The notes under the pieces are model-generated. The model was not told the origin of the DNA. It did not search any database and worked only from the letters and a program-made list of their open reading frames with translations. Made by a program: the position numbers and the translations under genes. A stretch of DNA of 64,000 nucleotides, taken from positions 3,469,555-3,533,554 of the forward strand of contig NZ_CP024091.1 in the NCBI RefSeq assembly GCF_002736205.1. Direction: 5' to 3'. This document shows positions 28,301 through 36,172 of this stretch, one piece after another. Each line of letters begins with the position of its first letter. The stretch's first letter is position 1. Origin of the DNA: Pedobacter ginsengisoli (lineage in GTDB: Bacteria > Bacteroidota > Bacteroidia > Sphingobacteriales > Sphingobacteriaceae).

Positions 28301-28676
28301 TAGCTGTTTTTAGGGCTGTATGGGTAATATCCCACCACTCATCAGAAAACAACTTTACCTTACCATAAGGCACTTCTCCGGTTAAACCGATATTCCCAAT
28401 AAAAGCACGGTTTATACCTACTGCTTTCATCGCTTTTAGATCATTTATAACCCCTTGTTTCGAGATATTGTCCGAAATCCAATACCAATACACACTGGTC
28501 TGAATGGAATCTGGAGGTACTATAAACCCACTCTCTACTTTAGTAAAAGCAAGGTTTTTATTTGTACTGGAACAGGCCGAAATTATGGCAATTAATACCG
28601 GTAAAATAAAGCAGACAAAATGCCGCCATACAGTACCCTTAAAAGATCTGACATTAGAATTCATAAACGGTTTCAT
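25392..28676 (-). CDS. GH106-type alpha-L-rhamnosidase
   Basis: A 1094-residue lipoprotein-like enzyme (IIAIISAC-type signal, Cys35 from the first ATG; a second ATG four codons later is possible). The N-terminal region SVYWYWISDNISKQG, DLKAMKAVGINRAFIGNIG and GMFNSPGWSQSGGPWVKP are characteristic of GH106. The middle contains DSYEMGGQNWTDDF and the C-terminal part a beta-sandwich of the glycoside-hydrolase-2 sugar-binding kind (GSAVYNTSVELKKPLAGQRI, VNGKDVGGVWTPPYKVDIT). GH106 enzymes remove alpha-L-rhamnose from complex pectins or other heteroglycans, usually in the periplasm. It is first in the five-gene glycosidase run and follows the susD terminator, so it may have its own promoter. Confidence 0.88.
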   Translation of the reverse strand: MKPFMNSNVRSFKGTVWRHFVCFILPVLIAIISACSSTNKNLAFTKVESGFIVPPDSIQTSVYWYWISDNISKQGVINDLKAMKAVGINRAFIGNIGLTGEVPYGKVKLFSDEWWDITHTALKTATELGIEIGMFNSPGWSQSGGPWVKPEQAMRYLASSETVFKGPAKISQKLNKPEGSFQDVKLLAFKAPKGYGNSIADLKPVVTSAPSVSSIANILDKNLQTEAVLPAGNSVITITAKENYTARSLTIYPSKKNMSMDVKMEALENGNYREIKQFRVDRSNNALNVGFAQFAPVIVSFDVVTSNTFRLTITNSSPDAGIAELEISSVPKVERFIEKTLAKMHPTPLPYWNEYQWAQQKEVGDKALLIDESSIKDISSHLSADGTLTWDVPEGDWVVMRTGMVPTGVQNSPASPEGTGLEIDKMNHEHVLKHFDAFMGEIQRRIPAEDRKTWKVAVQDSYEMGGQNWTDDFIAKFKKRYGYDPMPLMPVMYGHVVGSQDKSDRFLWDLRRFVADNVAYEYVGGLRDVSHKHGLNIWLENYGHWGFPGEFLQYGGQSDEVAGEFWSEGELGNIENRAASSAAHIYGKTKVSAESFTAAGNTFGRYPAMMKQRGDRFFTEGINNTLLHVYIQQPYEDRKPGVNAWFGNEFNRFNTWFYDMDMFIHYLKRCNFMLQQGKYVADVAYFIGEDAPKMTGVQDPKLPSGYSFDYINAEVIINRLTVKDGKFVLPDGMSYRVLVLPALETMRPELLEKIAGLVKEGGVILGPKPKRSPSLENYATADGNVKKTANELWGKIDGETIKTNEYGKGLVMTGFDLQEALDKIGVIPDFKTVGNDLALYIHRKTNDGEIYFVSNQSDKPISINPAFRVSGKAPELWNAITGKMRDLPEYSSTSNTTSVPLKLDAFESAFVIFSKDKQGNAPAEKMVNFPTPVDVIKLNDPWTVKFDKEARGPEEPVVFKTLTDWSKHPDTRIAHYSGSAVYNTSVELKKPLAGQRIYLNLGAVTALAKVKVNGKDVGGVWTPPYKVDITDAVMAGENKLEIKVVNTWVNRLIGDLKLPEDQRKTWTYINPYKADSPLHPSGLTGPVSIEINPY

Positions 28677-28748
28677 TTGGTTGTGTTAATAGTCTTTATA
28701 AAAAACTACCAGTTAATGTACCAATACTATTCATTATTTTAATAATCA

Positions 28749-28772
28749 GCAACCTGTACTATACTGCTCCCC
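28749..28772. promoter_or_regulatory. candidate operator half-site before GH106
   Basis: The string gcaacctgtact, also found at 22369-22380 within the dyad before the GH78 gene, occurs here between the susD terminator and the GH106 start, followed by atactg. One half-site is exact, the second is weak. Its place in a short promoter-sized gap suggests co-regulation. Confidence 0.35.
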
Positions 28773-28786
28773 TTAAGTGGTCAAAA

Positions 28787-28821
28787 AAAAACGAGTGCCC
28801 ACAATATGGGCACTCGTTTTT
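28787..28821 (-). terminator. strong terminator downstream of susD
   Basis: A perfect 15-bp stem (28787-28801 and 28807-28821, core acgagtgccca/tgggcactcgt) with a 5-nt loop and, read on the minus strand, a T-run at its 3' side. It separates the susCD message from the glycosidase genes. Confidence 0.92.
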
Positions 28822-28845
28822 AACAGTTTCAGAAAATACTAATTG

Positions 28846-30504
28846 TTAGTTATATCCTGTATTTTGACTTAATACTCCTTTCGAAAGATCAATCTCTTTC
28901 TGTGGAACTGGCATCAGGTAAAATCTGTCATTCCAGATTCTTTCCTGAGCTTGAGTATTTTTAATGTTATTTATAGTTTTCATTATCTGAGGGGCAATTT
29001 TCCAACGACGGATATCCATATAACGTTGACCTTCTAAAGCAAGTTCTACTCTACGTTCATTACGAATTAATGTTCTAAGAGAAGCCTGATCAGCATATTT
29101 GGCTCTGTCAACAACAGGCATTCCTGAACGCGTTCTTACCGCATCAAGAGCATCATAAATTGTAGCATCCGGACCACTAACTTCATTTTTAGCCTCTGCA
29201 TAAGTTAATAAAACCTCTGCATAACGGATAAGAATGATGTTGGCATGGTTGTCTACCTGTAGGCGATAGATTGAAGGATCAACCATTTTACGGAAATTAT
29301 ATCCGGTTAATGACATGTTAGAAGCTCCCTGAACCCAGTTGAATTTATAATCATCTTCAACTGCATTCCATGGTGAGTTTTCAAACAAGATCGTTGCATA
29401 AAAACGTGGATCGCGGTTTTTATATTCATTAGCAAATGCCGGATCTTTAGCGTTATACCATGCAGCACGCTGTGCAGGATCTGTTGGTGTAACAGCATCA
29501 CCTGTTTTATAACTGCCATAGCTATTTACCAATTCCTGAGTTGGTGTTACCGAACTCCAACCACCAATAGTACCTGGCAGTAAGTAAGTATTAAGGTAGT
29601 TCGCATCTTTCTGATCAATTTGCTGACGATCTAAAATTACCTCAGCATTCCCTTCATTTACTTTATGGAAAAGTGCTTCGTAGCTGCGAAGTCCAAGACG
29701 GAATTTTTTCTCATCATTAGCATTAGCAAAAGTTACCCATTTGCTGTAATCATCTTTAGCATCAAGCGCAGATTCAGCATCAACTTTAAATAAACTGTAG
29801 CCCAAAGTCATTACCTGACTTGAAGCATCTACAGCCTGCTGCCACTGGCTTTCATTTAAATGAACCCTTGCTTTTAGTGCAAGAGCCGCACCTTTAGTGA
29901 TTCTTCCTTTTTCATTGGGTTTACCTCCGGCATAAGTTTGAGGTAAAATTTTAGAAACTGCCTCAAGCTCATCAGTAACAAACTTTAGTACCTCAGCTTT
30001 TGGAGTTCTTGGAATATTCTCTTCGCCTAAAGCCAAAACTTTAGTAAACAAAGGAACATCTCCAAATTTATTGGTCAATCTGTAATAAAACATCGCCCTC
30101 AAAAACCTTACCTCAGCTTTATACCTTTCCAACAAAGCATTATCCAATGAGGTTACTTTATCTGCATTTGCAAGAAAGTAATTCGCACGGCGGATATCGA
30201 TAAAACTCCAGCCAGCATCAGTAGTACTGGTAAGCGTTCCGGCCGAAACATCGGTAGCCGAACTTTCCCATGGATACTGTGCATGAGCATTATCTGTTGC
30301 ACCATCTTCGTAGATTATTCCATCTCCGGGTAACTGGTTATAAACAGCCATAACCGCCTGATAGACATCATTAGGGTTTTTCCAGAAAGTTGCTTCCGAT
30401 AGCTGATCCAAAGGTGGCCTTTCCAAGAAGTCTTTTTTACAAGAGGTAACAGAGCCTAGCGCTAAGAAACCTGAAAGTATATATATTGATGTTATTTTTT
30501 TCAT
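28846..30504 (-). CDS. SusD/RagB-family glycan-binding lipoprotein
   Basis: A 552-residue outer-membrane lipoprotein: signal LGSVTSC with Cys22, then DFLERPPLDQLSEATFWKN (the N-terminal SusD signature), TPR-like helices (FLRAMFYYRLTNKFGDVPLF) and the C-terminal SusD/RagB domain (YAEVLLTYAEAKNE, RNERRVELALEGQRYMDIRRWK). It forms the lid of the SusC pore and captures oligosaccharides. It sits 17 bases after susC and is followed by a strong terminator. The aligned neighbours indicate a rhamnose-containing glycan as ligand, which is inference from context only. Confidence 0.95.
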   Translation of the reverse strand: MKKITSIYILSGFLALGSVTSCKKDFLERPPLDQLSEATFWKNPNDVYQAVMAVYNQLPGDGIIYEDGATDNAHAQYPWESSATDVSAGTLTSTTDAGWSFIDIRRANYFLANADKVTSLDNALLERYKAEVRFLRAMFYYRLTNKFGDVPLFTKVLALGEENIPRTPKAEVLKFVTDELEAVSKILPQTYAGGKPNEKGRITKGAALALKARVHLNESQWQQAVDASSQVMTLGYSLFKVDAESALDAKDDYSKWVTFANANDEKKFRLGLRSYEALFHKVNEGNAEVILDRQQIDQKDANYLNTYLLPGTIGGWSSVTPTQELVNSYGSYKTGDAVTPTDPAQRAAWYNAKDPAFANEYKNRDPRFYATILFENSPWNAVEDDYKFNWVQGASNMSLTGYNFRKMVDPSIYRLQVDNHANIILIRYAEVLLTYAEAKNEVSGPDATIYDALDAVRTRSGMPVVDRAKYADQASLRTLIRNERRVELALEGQRYMDIRRWKIAPQIMKTINNIKNTQAQERIWNDRFYLMPVPQKEIDLSKGVLSQNTGYN

Positions 30505-30521
30505 GATATTAGAATTATTTA

Positions 30522-33500
30522 TTAGAAACCTGCACTTAAACCAATTGACCAGGTTTTAATACCCGGGTAACCACCACGTCCTGAATCAGACTCAGGATCG
30601 TAATCTGCAAGGCGTTTATCAGCCATAAAAGTGAATGGGTTATTAGCAGTTCCAAAAACTCTTAGTTTTGCCAAACCAATTCTCTTAGTCACATCTTGCG
30701 GAATAGTATAACCCAAAGTGATACCTCTTACTCTAAAATAAGCTCCGCTGAACAACCAGAATGATGAAGTAGGGTTATAATTATGTGCACCCGCAGCAGT
30801 AGTTAAAATGCGTGGGAAATCAGCATTTGGATCTGGGTTAGCAGTTGTCCATCTGTTTAACCATTGCTCTTTTGCATTAGCACCGTTAAAGAATGGATAC
30901 GAAGCCTCTTCAGATAAATAAGTTTTAACCTTTGCAACGCCATAAGTAAGCACACTAAAGTCGAAACCTTTGTATGAAGCATTTAAATTAAAACCATAGT
31001 TTAACCATGGAACATTGTTACCAATTATCTTACGGTCAGAAGCATCGATTTTCTTATCGCCATTTAAGTCTCTGTACTTAATATCTCCCGGCTTAGTAGT
31101 AGCCGTCTGGAAAGCATGATTTGTTACATCAGCGGCATCAACAAAAAGGCCTTCTGATTCATAACCATAGAAAGAACCAATTGATTCACCAACTTTTTGT
31201 ATAAATCGGCCATCAAATGTCTCTCTGCCATCTCCTAGTTTAGTAATGGTACTCTTAATAATTGATAAGTTACCGCCAATACTGAATGTAAAATCGTCAC
31301 CAATTTTATTATTGTGAGTAATAGCAAGCTCAAATCCTTTGTTTTGAGTAGCCGCTCCATTCGATAAAGGAAGTCCGCTATTTACAGCATCAGTAGTACT
31401 AGTGTTTACGCCAATAGTTGCAAGCGCCGGAACTCTCATCAAAAGATCCTTGGTATTTTTAATATAGTAATCGGTAGTAATGTCTAATTTACCATTGAAC
31501 ATACTTAAGTCAATACCTAAATCAGTCATGTATACTTTTTCCCAGGTTGCCAATGGGTTAGCAATTTTTTGCGACCATACACCACCTTGAGGAGCCTCTT
31601 CAAAGCTATATTGATAACCGGTATTTAAAAGATCAAAATAGTTTCCGATTGATACCACATCCTGGTTACCCAATGAACCCCATGAACCACGTAGTTTTAA
31701 ATTATTGATCCATCTCACATCTTTCATAAAGTCTTCTTTACTAACATTCCATCCTGCAGAAAAAGATGGGAATACAGCCTGACGAACATCTTTACGGAAA
31801 CGAGATGAATAATCTATACGTGTATTAATTTCAACAAGATACTTGTCGTTAAAAGCATAGTTAAAACGTCCGAATACAGAACGCATAGACCAATCTTGCT
31901 GATTACTTCTGTTTGCCTGACCATCAGTATCTGAATTGATATCTTCCGGATTTGAAGAGCCAGATACTACAGTAGTCATATCATTGTTAGGGAAATTTTT
32001 ACGACCAACAAAAGCTGTTCTGTAAGCATTGCTTTCTTGCGATGCACCTACCGTTATTTTACCATAATGTTTACCAAAAGTACGCTCATAATCAGTTGTT
32101 ACCTGTGTTAAAAGCTCCCTTCTTTTACGCCAGTATTCAAGCATGTCATTCAGCACTTTCTGTGTTGAAGTGATTGGCTTTCCGGTTAAAAAGTCGTTAA
32201 TAGGATCAAGGGTATTGTTAAATGACCATGAGTTACCATTTGTATATTTTAAGGAAACCAATCCATTTATTGATAACCCTTTTAATGGAGTTAAAGTAGC
32301 ATTAGCTGAAGTTTGGAAATAATTATCACGATCCCATGCCTGGCCACCTTCTTCAATTATACGAGACTGGTTACGTCCGGCAGTTTGTGCGTTAACTTTA
32401 CCATTATCGATAGAACCCCAATCGCCATTGCTCTGACGGAATACTGAAGTTGGAAGAGATCTGTTAAGCTCCGTCCAGCTCATGTTACCTTTACGGTCAA
32501 AGTTTTGGTTAATGAAAGAGAAGTTAGTTCCAACCTTTAAAATTTCAGGTACAATAGTACTTTCAGTATTTAACTTAGCAACAAAACGATCCTGATCTTT
32601 GTTAGGAATAAGAGATTCCTGACTTAAGTAAGATACACCCAAATAACTGTTCGTAATTTTACCTGGCGCATTGATATTCAAATTGATGTCGCTCAATGGC
32701 GCAGTTTTGCGAAGAACTTTATCATACCAATCAGTATTTGGATAAAGATCTGGTTTTGAACCATCTTTATACCATCCAATCTGTTCAGCAGTAAAAAGCG
32801 GGGCGCCACCAGCATTTGTTAAAGCCTCGTTATATAATGTAGCATAATCAACTGAACCAACATATTTGGCAATTTTGGTTGGCGATTGCCATCCGTAATT
32901 TGCATTAAGCTCTACAGTAGTTCTATCACCGTTACCACGTTTGGTAGTTACCATGATAACACCATTTGCAGCCCTTGATCCATATAGCGCTGCCGAAGAT
33001 GCATCCTTTAAAACTGACATACTTGAAATGTCGTTTGGATTTAAAGTAGCAAATTCCTGTGCCGAAGCAGGGATACCATCAATAACATACATCGGATTGC
33101 TTCCTGAAGAAACCAAACTACCCCTTCCCCTGATGCTTACCGCAGTAGAAGCTGATGCATCTCTGCTTAAATCGCCAGGGCGTTGTAAAATAGTTAAACC
33201 AGGTGAAACACCTTGTAATGCATTCTGAATAGAAGTTACCGGCCTGTCTTTTAATTGCTTAGGAGTTACAGTAGCAATAGCGCCCGTTAAGCTTGTTCTT
33301 TTCTGAGTACCGTAAGCCACAACAACAACCTCGTTCAACTCACTTGAATCATCATCAAGGGCAACGTCAATTGTACCTGCTTTAGTTACGGTAACTTCTT
33401 TAGTTTTAAAACCAATTGCTCTAAAAACCAACACGCTGTTTTCTGGTACTGATAAAGCATAAGCTCCATCTGCATTTGTAGAAGTTCCGCGGTTAGTTAA

Positions 33501-33713
33501 ATTTTTCACTTGTACAGAAACACCAGGAATGGGCTGACCGTGGCTGTCCTTAACTGTACCTTTAACATTAATATCAGCACGCTTGTAATTTACAGATGTG
33601 CTTGCTGCAGAAGCACTGATAGATGCTGCAACCAATATTAAAAAACAAAGTTTTACTAATACCAGTGTTTTAGCGAACGGCCTTAGCTGCCGTTTTAAGT
33701 AATGATCAATCAT
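30522..33713 (-). CDS. SusC/RagA-family TonB-linked outer-membrane receptor
   Basis: A 1063-residue receptor. The N-terminal signal region (VLVKLCFLILVAASISASA, about 19-37) is followed by a CarboxypepD_reg domain (GTVKDSHGQPIPGVSVQV, about 50-130), the SusC-type TonB box region (ELNEVVVVAYG), plug (RPVTSIQNALQGVSPGL, then IRGRGSLVSSGSNPMYVIDG and KDASSAALYGSRAANGVIMV), and a 22-strand barrel ending in GLSAGF with a terminal Phe. There is no N-terminal STN domain, so it is not expected to signal through FecR/ECF. It forms the import channel for the glycan handled by the locus. A 429-bp gene-free leader precedes it. Confidence 0.95.
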   Translation of the reverse strand: MIDHYLKRQLRPFAKTLVLVKLCFLILVAASISASAASTSVNYKRADINVKGTVKDSHGQPIPGVSVQVKNLTNRGTSTNADGAYALSVPENSVLVFRAIGFKTKEVTVTKAGTIDVALDDDSSELNEVVVVAYGTQKRTSLTGAIATVTPKQLKDRPVTSIQNALQGVSPGLTILQRPGDLSRDASASTAVSIRGRGSLVSSGSNPMYVIDGIPASAQEFATLNPNDISSMSVLKDASSAALYGSRAANGVIMVTTKRGNGDRTTVELNANYGWQSPTKIAKYVGSVDYATLYNEALTNAGGAPLFTAEQIGWYKDGSKPDLYPNTDWYDKVLRKTAPLSDINLNINAPGKITNSYLGVSYLSQESLIPNKDQDRFVAKLNTESTIVPEILKVGTNFSFINQNFDRKGNMSWTELNRSLPTSVFRQSNGDWGSIDNGKVNAQTAGRNQSRIIEEGGQAWDRDNYFQTSANATLTPLKGLSINGLVSLKYTNGNSWSFNNTLDPINDFLTGKPITSTQKVLNDMLEYWRKRRELLTQVTTDYERTFGKHYGKITVGASQESNAYRTAFVGRKNFPNNDMTTVVSGSSNPEDINSDTDGQANRSNQQDWSMRSVFGRFNYAFNDKYLVEINTRIDYSSRFRKDVRQAVFPSFSAGWNVSKEDFMKDVRWINNLKLRGSWGSLGNQDVVSIGNYFDLLNTGYQYSFEEAPQGGVWSQKIANPLATWEKVYMTDLGIDLSMFNGKLDITTDYYIKNTKDLLMRVPALATIGVNTSTTDAVNSGLPLSNGAATQNKGFELAITHNNKIGDDFTFSIGGNLSIIKSTITKLGDGRETFDGRFIQKVGESIGSFYGYESEGLFVDAADVTNHAFQTATTKPGDIKYRDLNGDKKIDASDRKIIGNNVPWLNYGFNLNASYKGFDFSVLTYGVAKVKTYLSEEASYPFFNGANAKEQWLNRWTTANPDPNADFPRILTTAAGAHNYNPTSSFWLFSGAYFRVRGITLGYTIPQDVTKRIGLAKLRVFGTANNPFTFMADKRLADYDPESDSGRGGYPGIKTWSIGLSAGF

Positions 33714-33804
33714 AATTTGTTTTTAGTTTAGTATTTAGTTAGTTATTGCAATTGCAATCAATGAGGGAAGACTTAGATGTTAGTTTTTTTACGGCTCTAA
33801 TGTA

Positions 33805-33834
33805 GAAAGTAGGGTGCGCACATATAGTAACCAA
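33805..33834 (-). promoter_or_regulatory. weak candidate -33/-7 promoter for susC
   Basis: Read on the minus strand: ttgg, about 19 bases, then tactttc, near the Bacteroidota pattern TTTG-N19-21-TAnnTTTG. It lies about 92 bases before the susC ATG. The -7 box is imperfect. Confidence 0.3.
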
Positions 33835-34085
33835 CTTTACGCAATCGGTTGAGTTTGCATTGAGGCAAGAGTAAGCTGTATACAGAAAATCTTAATAAAT
33901 TGCCCAAATCCTATCCTATTTCAATACGATATTGACCCCAGAAAGTTTAATTGACCAGGAGAGGCTCAAATTCTCAAAATAGAATTAAAAATTAACCAAT
34001 TGTTTAATTTACAACTAAAAAATTAGTTTAAATGGGTAAAAAAGGCACTTTTTTACTGTAAATAGTTCGGAATCGAACAGATCAG

Positions 34086-34100
34086 AACAAACGTTTGCGC
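34086..34100. promoter_or_regulatory. LacI-family operator candidate (caaacgtttg core)
   Basis: The 10-nt palindrome caaacgtttg (34088-34097), with flanks giving CGCAAACGTTTG on the minus strand, resembles the CGCAAACGTTTGCG operators bound by LacI/PurR-family repressors of sugar genes. It lies about 375 bases before susC; no LacI-type gene is in the window. Confidence 0.45.
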
Positions 34101-34142
34101 GACAAAAATAAAAAAAATGTATTTCAGGTACTTTGAGGAAGC

Positions 34143-34340
34143 CTACTTGCCACTCAGTATAGCATTAAGAAAATCTGTTTTTTTCACATAAGTATTTGAG
34201 GTTTCATCACTTCTGTAAACAGGAAGTCTATTATTTTTAACAATACTTTTAAATTTTTTAAGAGAGATTCTCAAAATACTGCATGCCTCGGTTTGGGTGT
34301 AGTACAAATTCGTGTTAATCATAACTGCGCTATTTATCAT
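34143..34340 (-). CDS. small helix-turn-helix protein (HTH_17/MerR-like), 65 aa
   Basis: The body LYYTQTEACSILRISLKKFK has the spacing of an N-terminal helix-turn-helix of excisionase/HTH_17 type, followed by a wing-like strand pair (LPVYRSDETSNTYVKKTDFL). ATG at 34340 gives 65 residues; an ATG six codons later (MINTNLYY) is equally good. Such proteins act as DNA-binding excisionases or small regulators. No integrase or attachment site accompanies it, so a regulatory role is more likely than recombination. It lies between the susC control region and the efflux operon; which it regulates, if any, is unknown. Confidence 0.6.
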   Translation of the reverse strand: MINSAVMINTNLYYTQTEACSILRISLKKFKSIVKNNRLPVYRSDETSNTYVKKTDFLNAILSGK

Positions 34341-34524
34341 ACCAATTTAACTCGAAAAAATATTGGTTACATATTGCAATTATTGAATGGTGGGTTTTGA
34401 TTTTTGAAGTGCTAAAAATCATAGCTGACTTGAAAAGGGCAAGAATTATTGACAAAAATCTGACAGACAAAAGAGATTCAGGCTACATTAACTTTCGTGG
34501 CTAGTATTATTTTTGTGGCCGAAT

Positions 34525-34899
34525 ATGAAAGCGGTTGTTGTGTTCTTCCTATCCCTGTTCTTCCTTCTTTTGGGAGGATCACATTCTGTTTATTCAGAAA
34601 CTCATCACAGCAAAATCAGTTCTTCAACCATTCAGAAATTTGAAAAATCGAAGCAGGTAAATCTTAGGAACAGCATTCCAGGCGAAAAAAAAGAAGAATT
34701 TATCAGCGTTGAAGATGAAGATGATGACCAGGTATCTGTAAGAAAATCAGTAGTGCCTGCCAAATATGTAATGGCACTTACCTATGCATCAATTTTAATC
34801 TATTCAAACTATCGCCCAAAAAACCGCTTGCCCTTTTGCAAGCATTTATCCTATATTTCCTCTTACAAGTACATTCTGCAAAGAGTTTTAAAAATATGA
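34525..34899 (+). CDS. small secreted protein upstream of RND operon, 124 aa
   Basis: I do not recognise a family. Start ATG 34525 gives an N-terminal hydrophobic signal (VVVFFLSLFFLLLGG), a charged middle with an acidic run (SVEDEDDDQVS) and a C-terminal part with a hydrophobic stretch (YVMALTYASILIY) and a basic end. A TTG four codons upstream is less likely. The protein is probably exported or membrane-associated. It precedes the adaptor gene by about 160 bases on the same strand, so it may belong to the same regulatory unit. A TAnnTTTG-like element (tatttttg) lies just upstream. Confidence 0.5.
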   Translation: MKAVVVFFLSLFFLLLGGSHSVYSETHHSKISSSTIQKFEKSKQVNLRNSIPGEKKEEFISVEDEDDDQVSVRKSVVPAKYVMALTYASILIYSNYRPKNRLPFCKHLSYISSYKYILQRVLKI

Positions 34900-35004
34900 T
34901 AAAATATATGCTTCAGTTATCAGGCATATAAATAATCATCTGTGTATTTCTTTGTACATAATCATGCTGGTTTTTAACCGGGTAACTGATGCTTTTTCTC
35001 ATTC

Positions 35005-35025
35005 CAGGAAATATCTGATTTCCTG
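35005..35025. promoter_or_regulatory. inverted repeat in leader of efflux operon
   Basis: Arms caggaaat and atttcctg (8 bp) with a 5-nt centre, ending 35 bases before the adaptor ATG. The position suits an operator or a short leader hairpin; there is no U tract. Confidence 0.35.
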
Positions 35026-35059
35026 ACTCCCAAATCATTTAACAAACAATTAACACCAA

Positions 35060-36145
35060 ATGAAGAGAATTGCAATGTTCATGGGCTTATGTGCCATATT
35101 GTGCCATACCAGCTGTACATCTGAAAAAAAAGAAGAAAAGGAAGAAACCAGTAAATATGCGGTAACAACCCCTTTAAAAATCGACACCTCGTTTACCAAA
35201 GAATATGTTTCGCAGGTAAAATCAATAAGAAATATAGAAATCCGTGCGCTCGAAAAAGGCTATCTACAAACCATTTATGTAGATGAGGGCCAATCTGTAA
35301 AAGCGGGCCAACTTTTATTCAAAATCATGCCCAAAGTATATGAGGCAGAATTGCTAAAGGCACAGGCCGAAGCCAAGGCCGCAGAGCTTGAAGTACAAAA
35401 TACCAAAACCCTGTCTGATAAAAATGTAGTTTCAAAAAATGAACTGGCAATGGCCCAGGCAAAGCTAGACCAGGCAAAAGCCGAAACCTCAATGGCAAAG
35501 TTCCACCTTGCAGCAACAGAGATAAGGGCACCATTTGATGGCACGATAGACCGTATCCCATCTAAACAAGGTAGTCTTATCGACGAAGGACAACTGCTAA
35601 CCAGCCTGTCAGACAATAGCCAGATGTTTGCCTACTTTAACGTTTCAGAACCTGAGTACCTCGATTATCAAACAAACATAAAAGGCCGTGCAGACAATAA
35701 AGTGAGTTTGCTTTTAGCAAACAACGAACTGTTAAAATACAAAGGCACAGTAGAGACCATTGAAAGTGAATTTAACAATGAAACCGGCAGTATAGCTTTC
35801 CGTGCAAAATTCCCTAACCCCGACCGCCTACTTAAAAATGGCGAAACCGGTAAAATACGAATGCTTGTTCCACTTAAAAATGCACTCGTTATCCCACAAA
35901 AGGCAACTTACGAAATCCAGGACAAAACCTATGTTTTTGTTGTGGATAAGAACGGCGTGGTAAAATCAAGAAACATTACCATAACCGGCGAAATGCCAGA
36001 CCTGTACGTAGTGGGTAATAATCTTTCAGAAAATGATAAAATCCTGCTTGAAGGTGTTCAGAAGGTAAAAGATGATGACAAAATCAAAGCTGAGTACACC
36101 TCACCTGCAGAAGTCATTTCTCATTTAAGATTAAAAGCAGAATAG
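35060..36145 (+). CDS. RND efflux periplasmic adaptor (HlyD/AcrA family)
   Basis: A 361-residue adaptor with an N-terminal export signal and a possible lipid-attachment Cys near residue 19, although the lipobox is not canonical. Domain order fits AcrA/MexA: a barrel-sandwich (lipoyl) half EIRALEKGYLQTIYVDEGQ (about 57-75), an alpha-hairpin rich in Ala/Lys/Glu (about 95-145), the second lipoyl half (TEIRAPFDGTIDRIPSKQGS), a beta-barrel and a membrane-proximal domain with VIPQKATYEIQDKTYVFVVD. The short hairpin is common in Bacteroidota adaptors. It links the pump to the outer-membrane factor. The pump gene starts 27 bases after its stop. Confidence 0.93.
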   Translation: MKRIAMFMGLCAILCHTSCTSEKKEEKEETSKYAVTTPLKIDTSFTKEYVSQVKSIRNIEIRALEKGYLQTIYVDEGQSVKAGQLLFKIMPKVYEAELLKAQAEAKAAELEVQNTKTLSDKNVVSKNELAMAQAKLDQAKAETSMAKFHLAATEIRAPFDGTIDRIPSKQGSLIDEGQLLTSLSDNSQMFAYFNVSEPEYLDYQTNIKGRADNKVSLLLANNELLKYKGTVETIESEFNNETGSIAFRAKFPNPDRLLKNGETGKIRMLVPLKNALVIPQKATYEIQDKTYVFVVDKNGVVKSRNITITGEMPDLYVVGNNLSENDKILLEGVQKVKDDDKIKAEYTSPAEVISHLRLKAE

Positions 36146-36172
36146 TGGTTCACTCCTTAAACAAGAAAATTG

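Larger units (their letters stand above)
33714..34142. other. gene-free region upstream of susC (429 bp)
   Basis: No gene is visible. The region holds a candidate Bacteroidota-type promoter (33805-33834), a 14-nt palindrome attgcaattgcaat (33745-33758) in the putative leader, a ctgtatacag palindrome (33876-33885), an inverted repeat gttcg-gaat-cgaac (34065-34078) and a LacI-type operator candidate (34086-34100). It is probably the control region of the utilisation locus. Confidence 0.5.

Noticed and set aside
34143..34340. Phage or integrative-element boundary marked by an excisionase-like gene
   Set aside because: No integrase, tRNA, direct-repeat attachment site or phage gene was found on either side.
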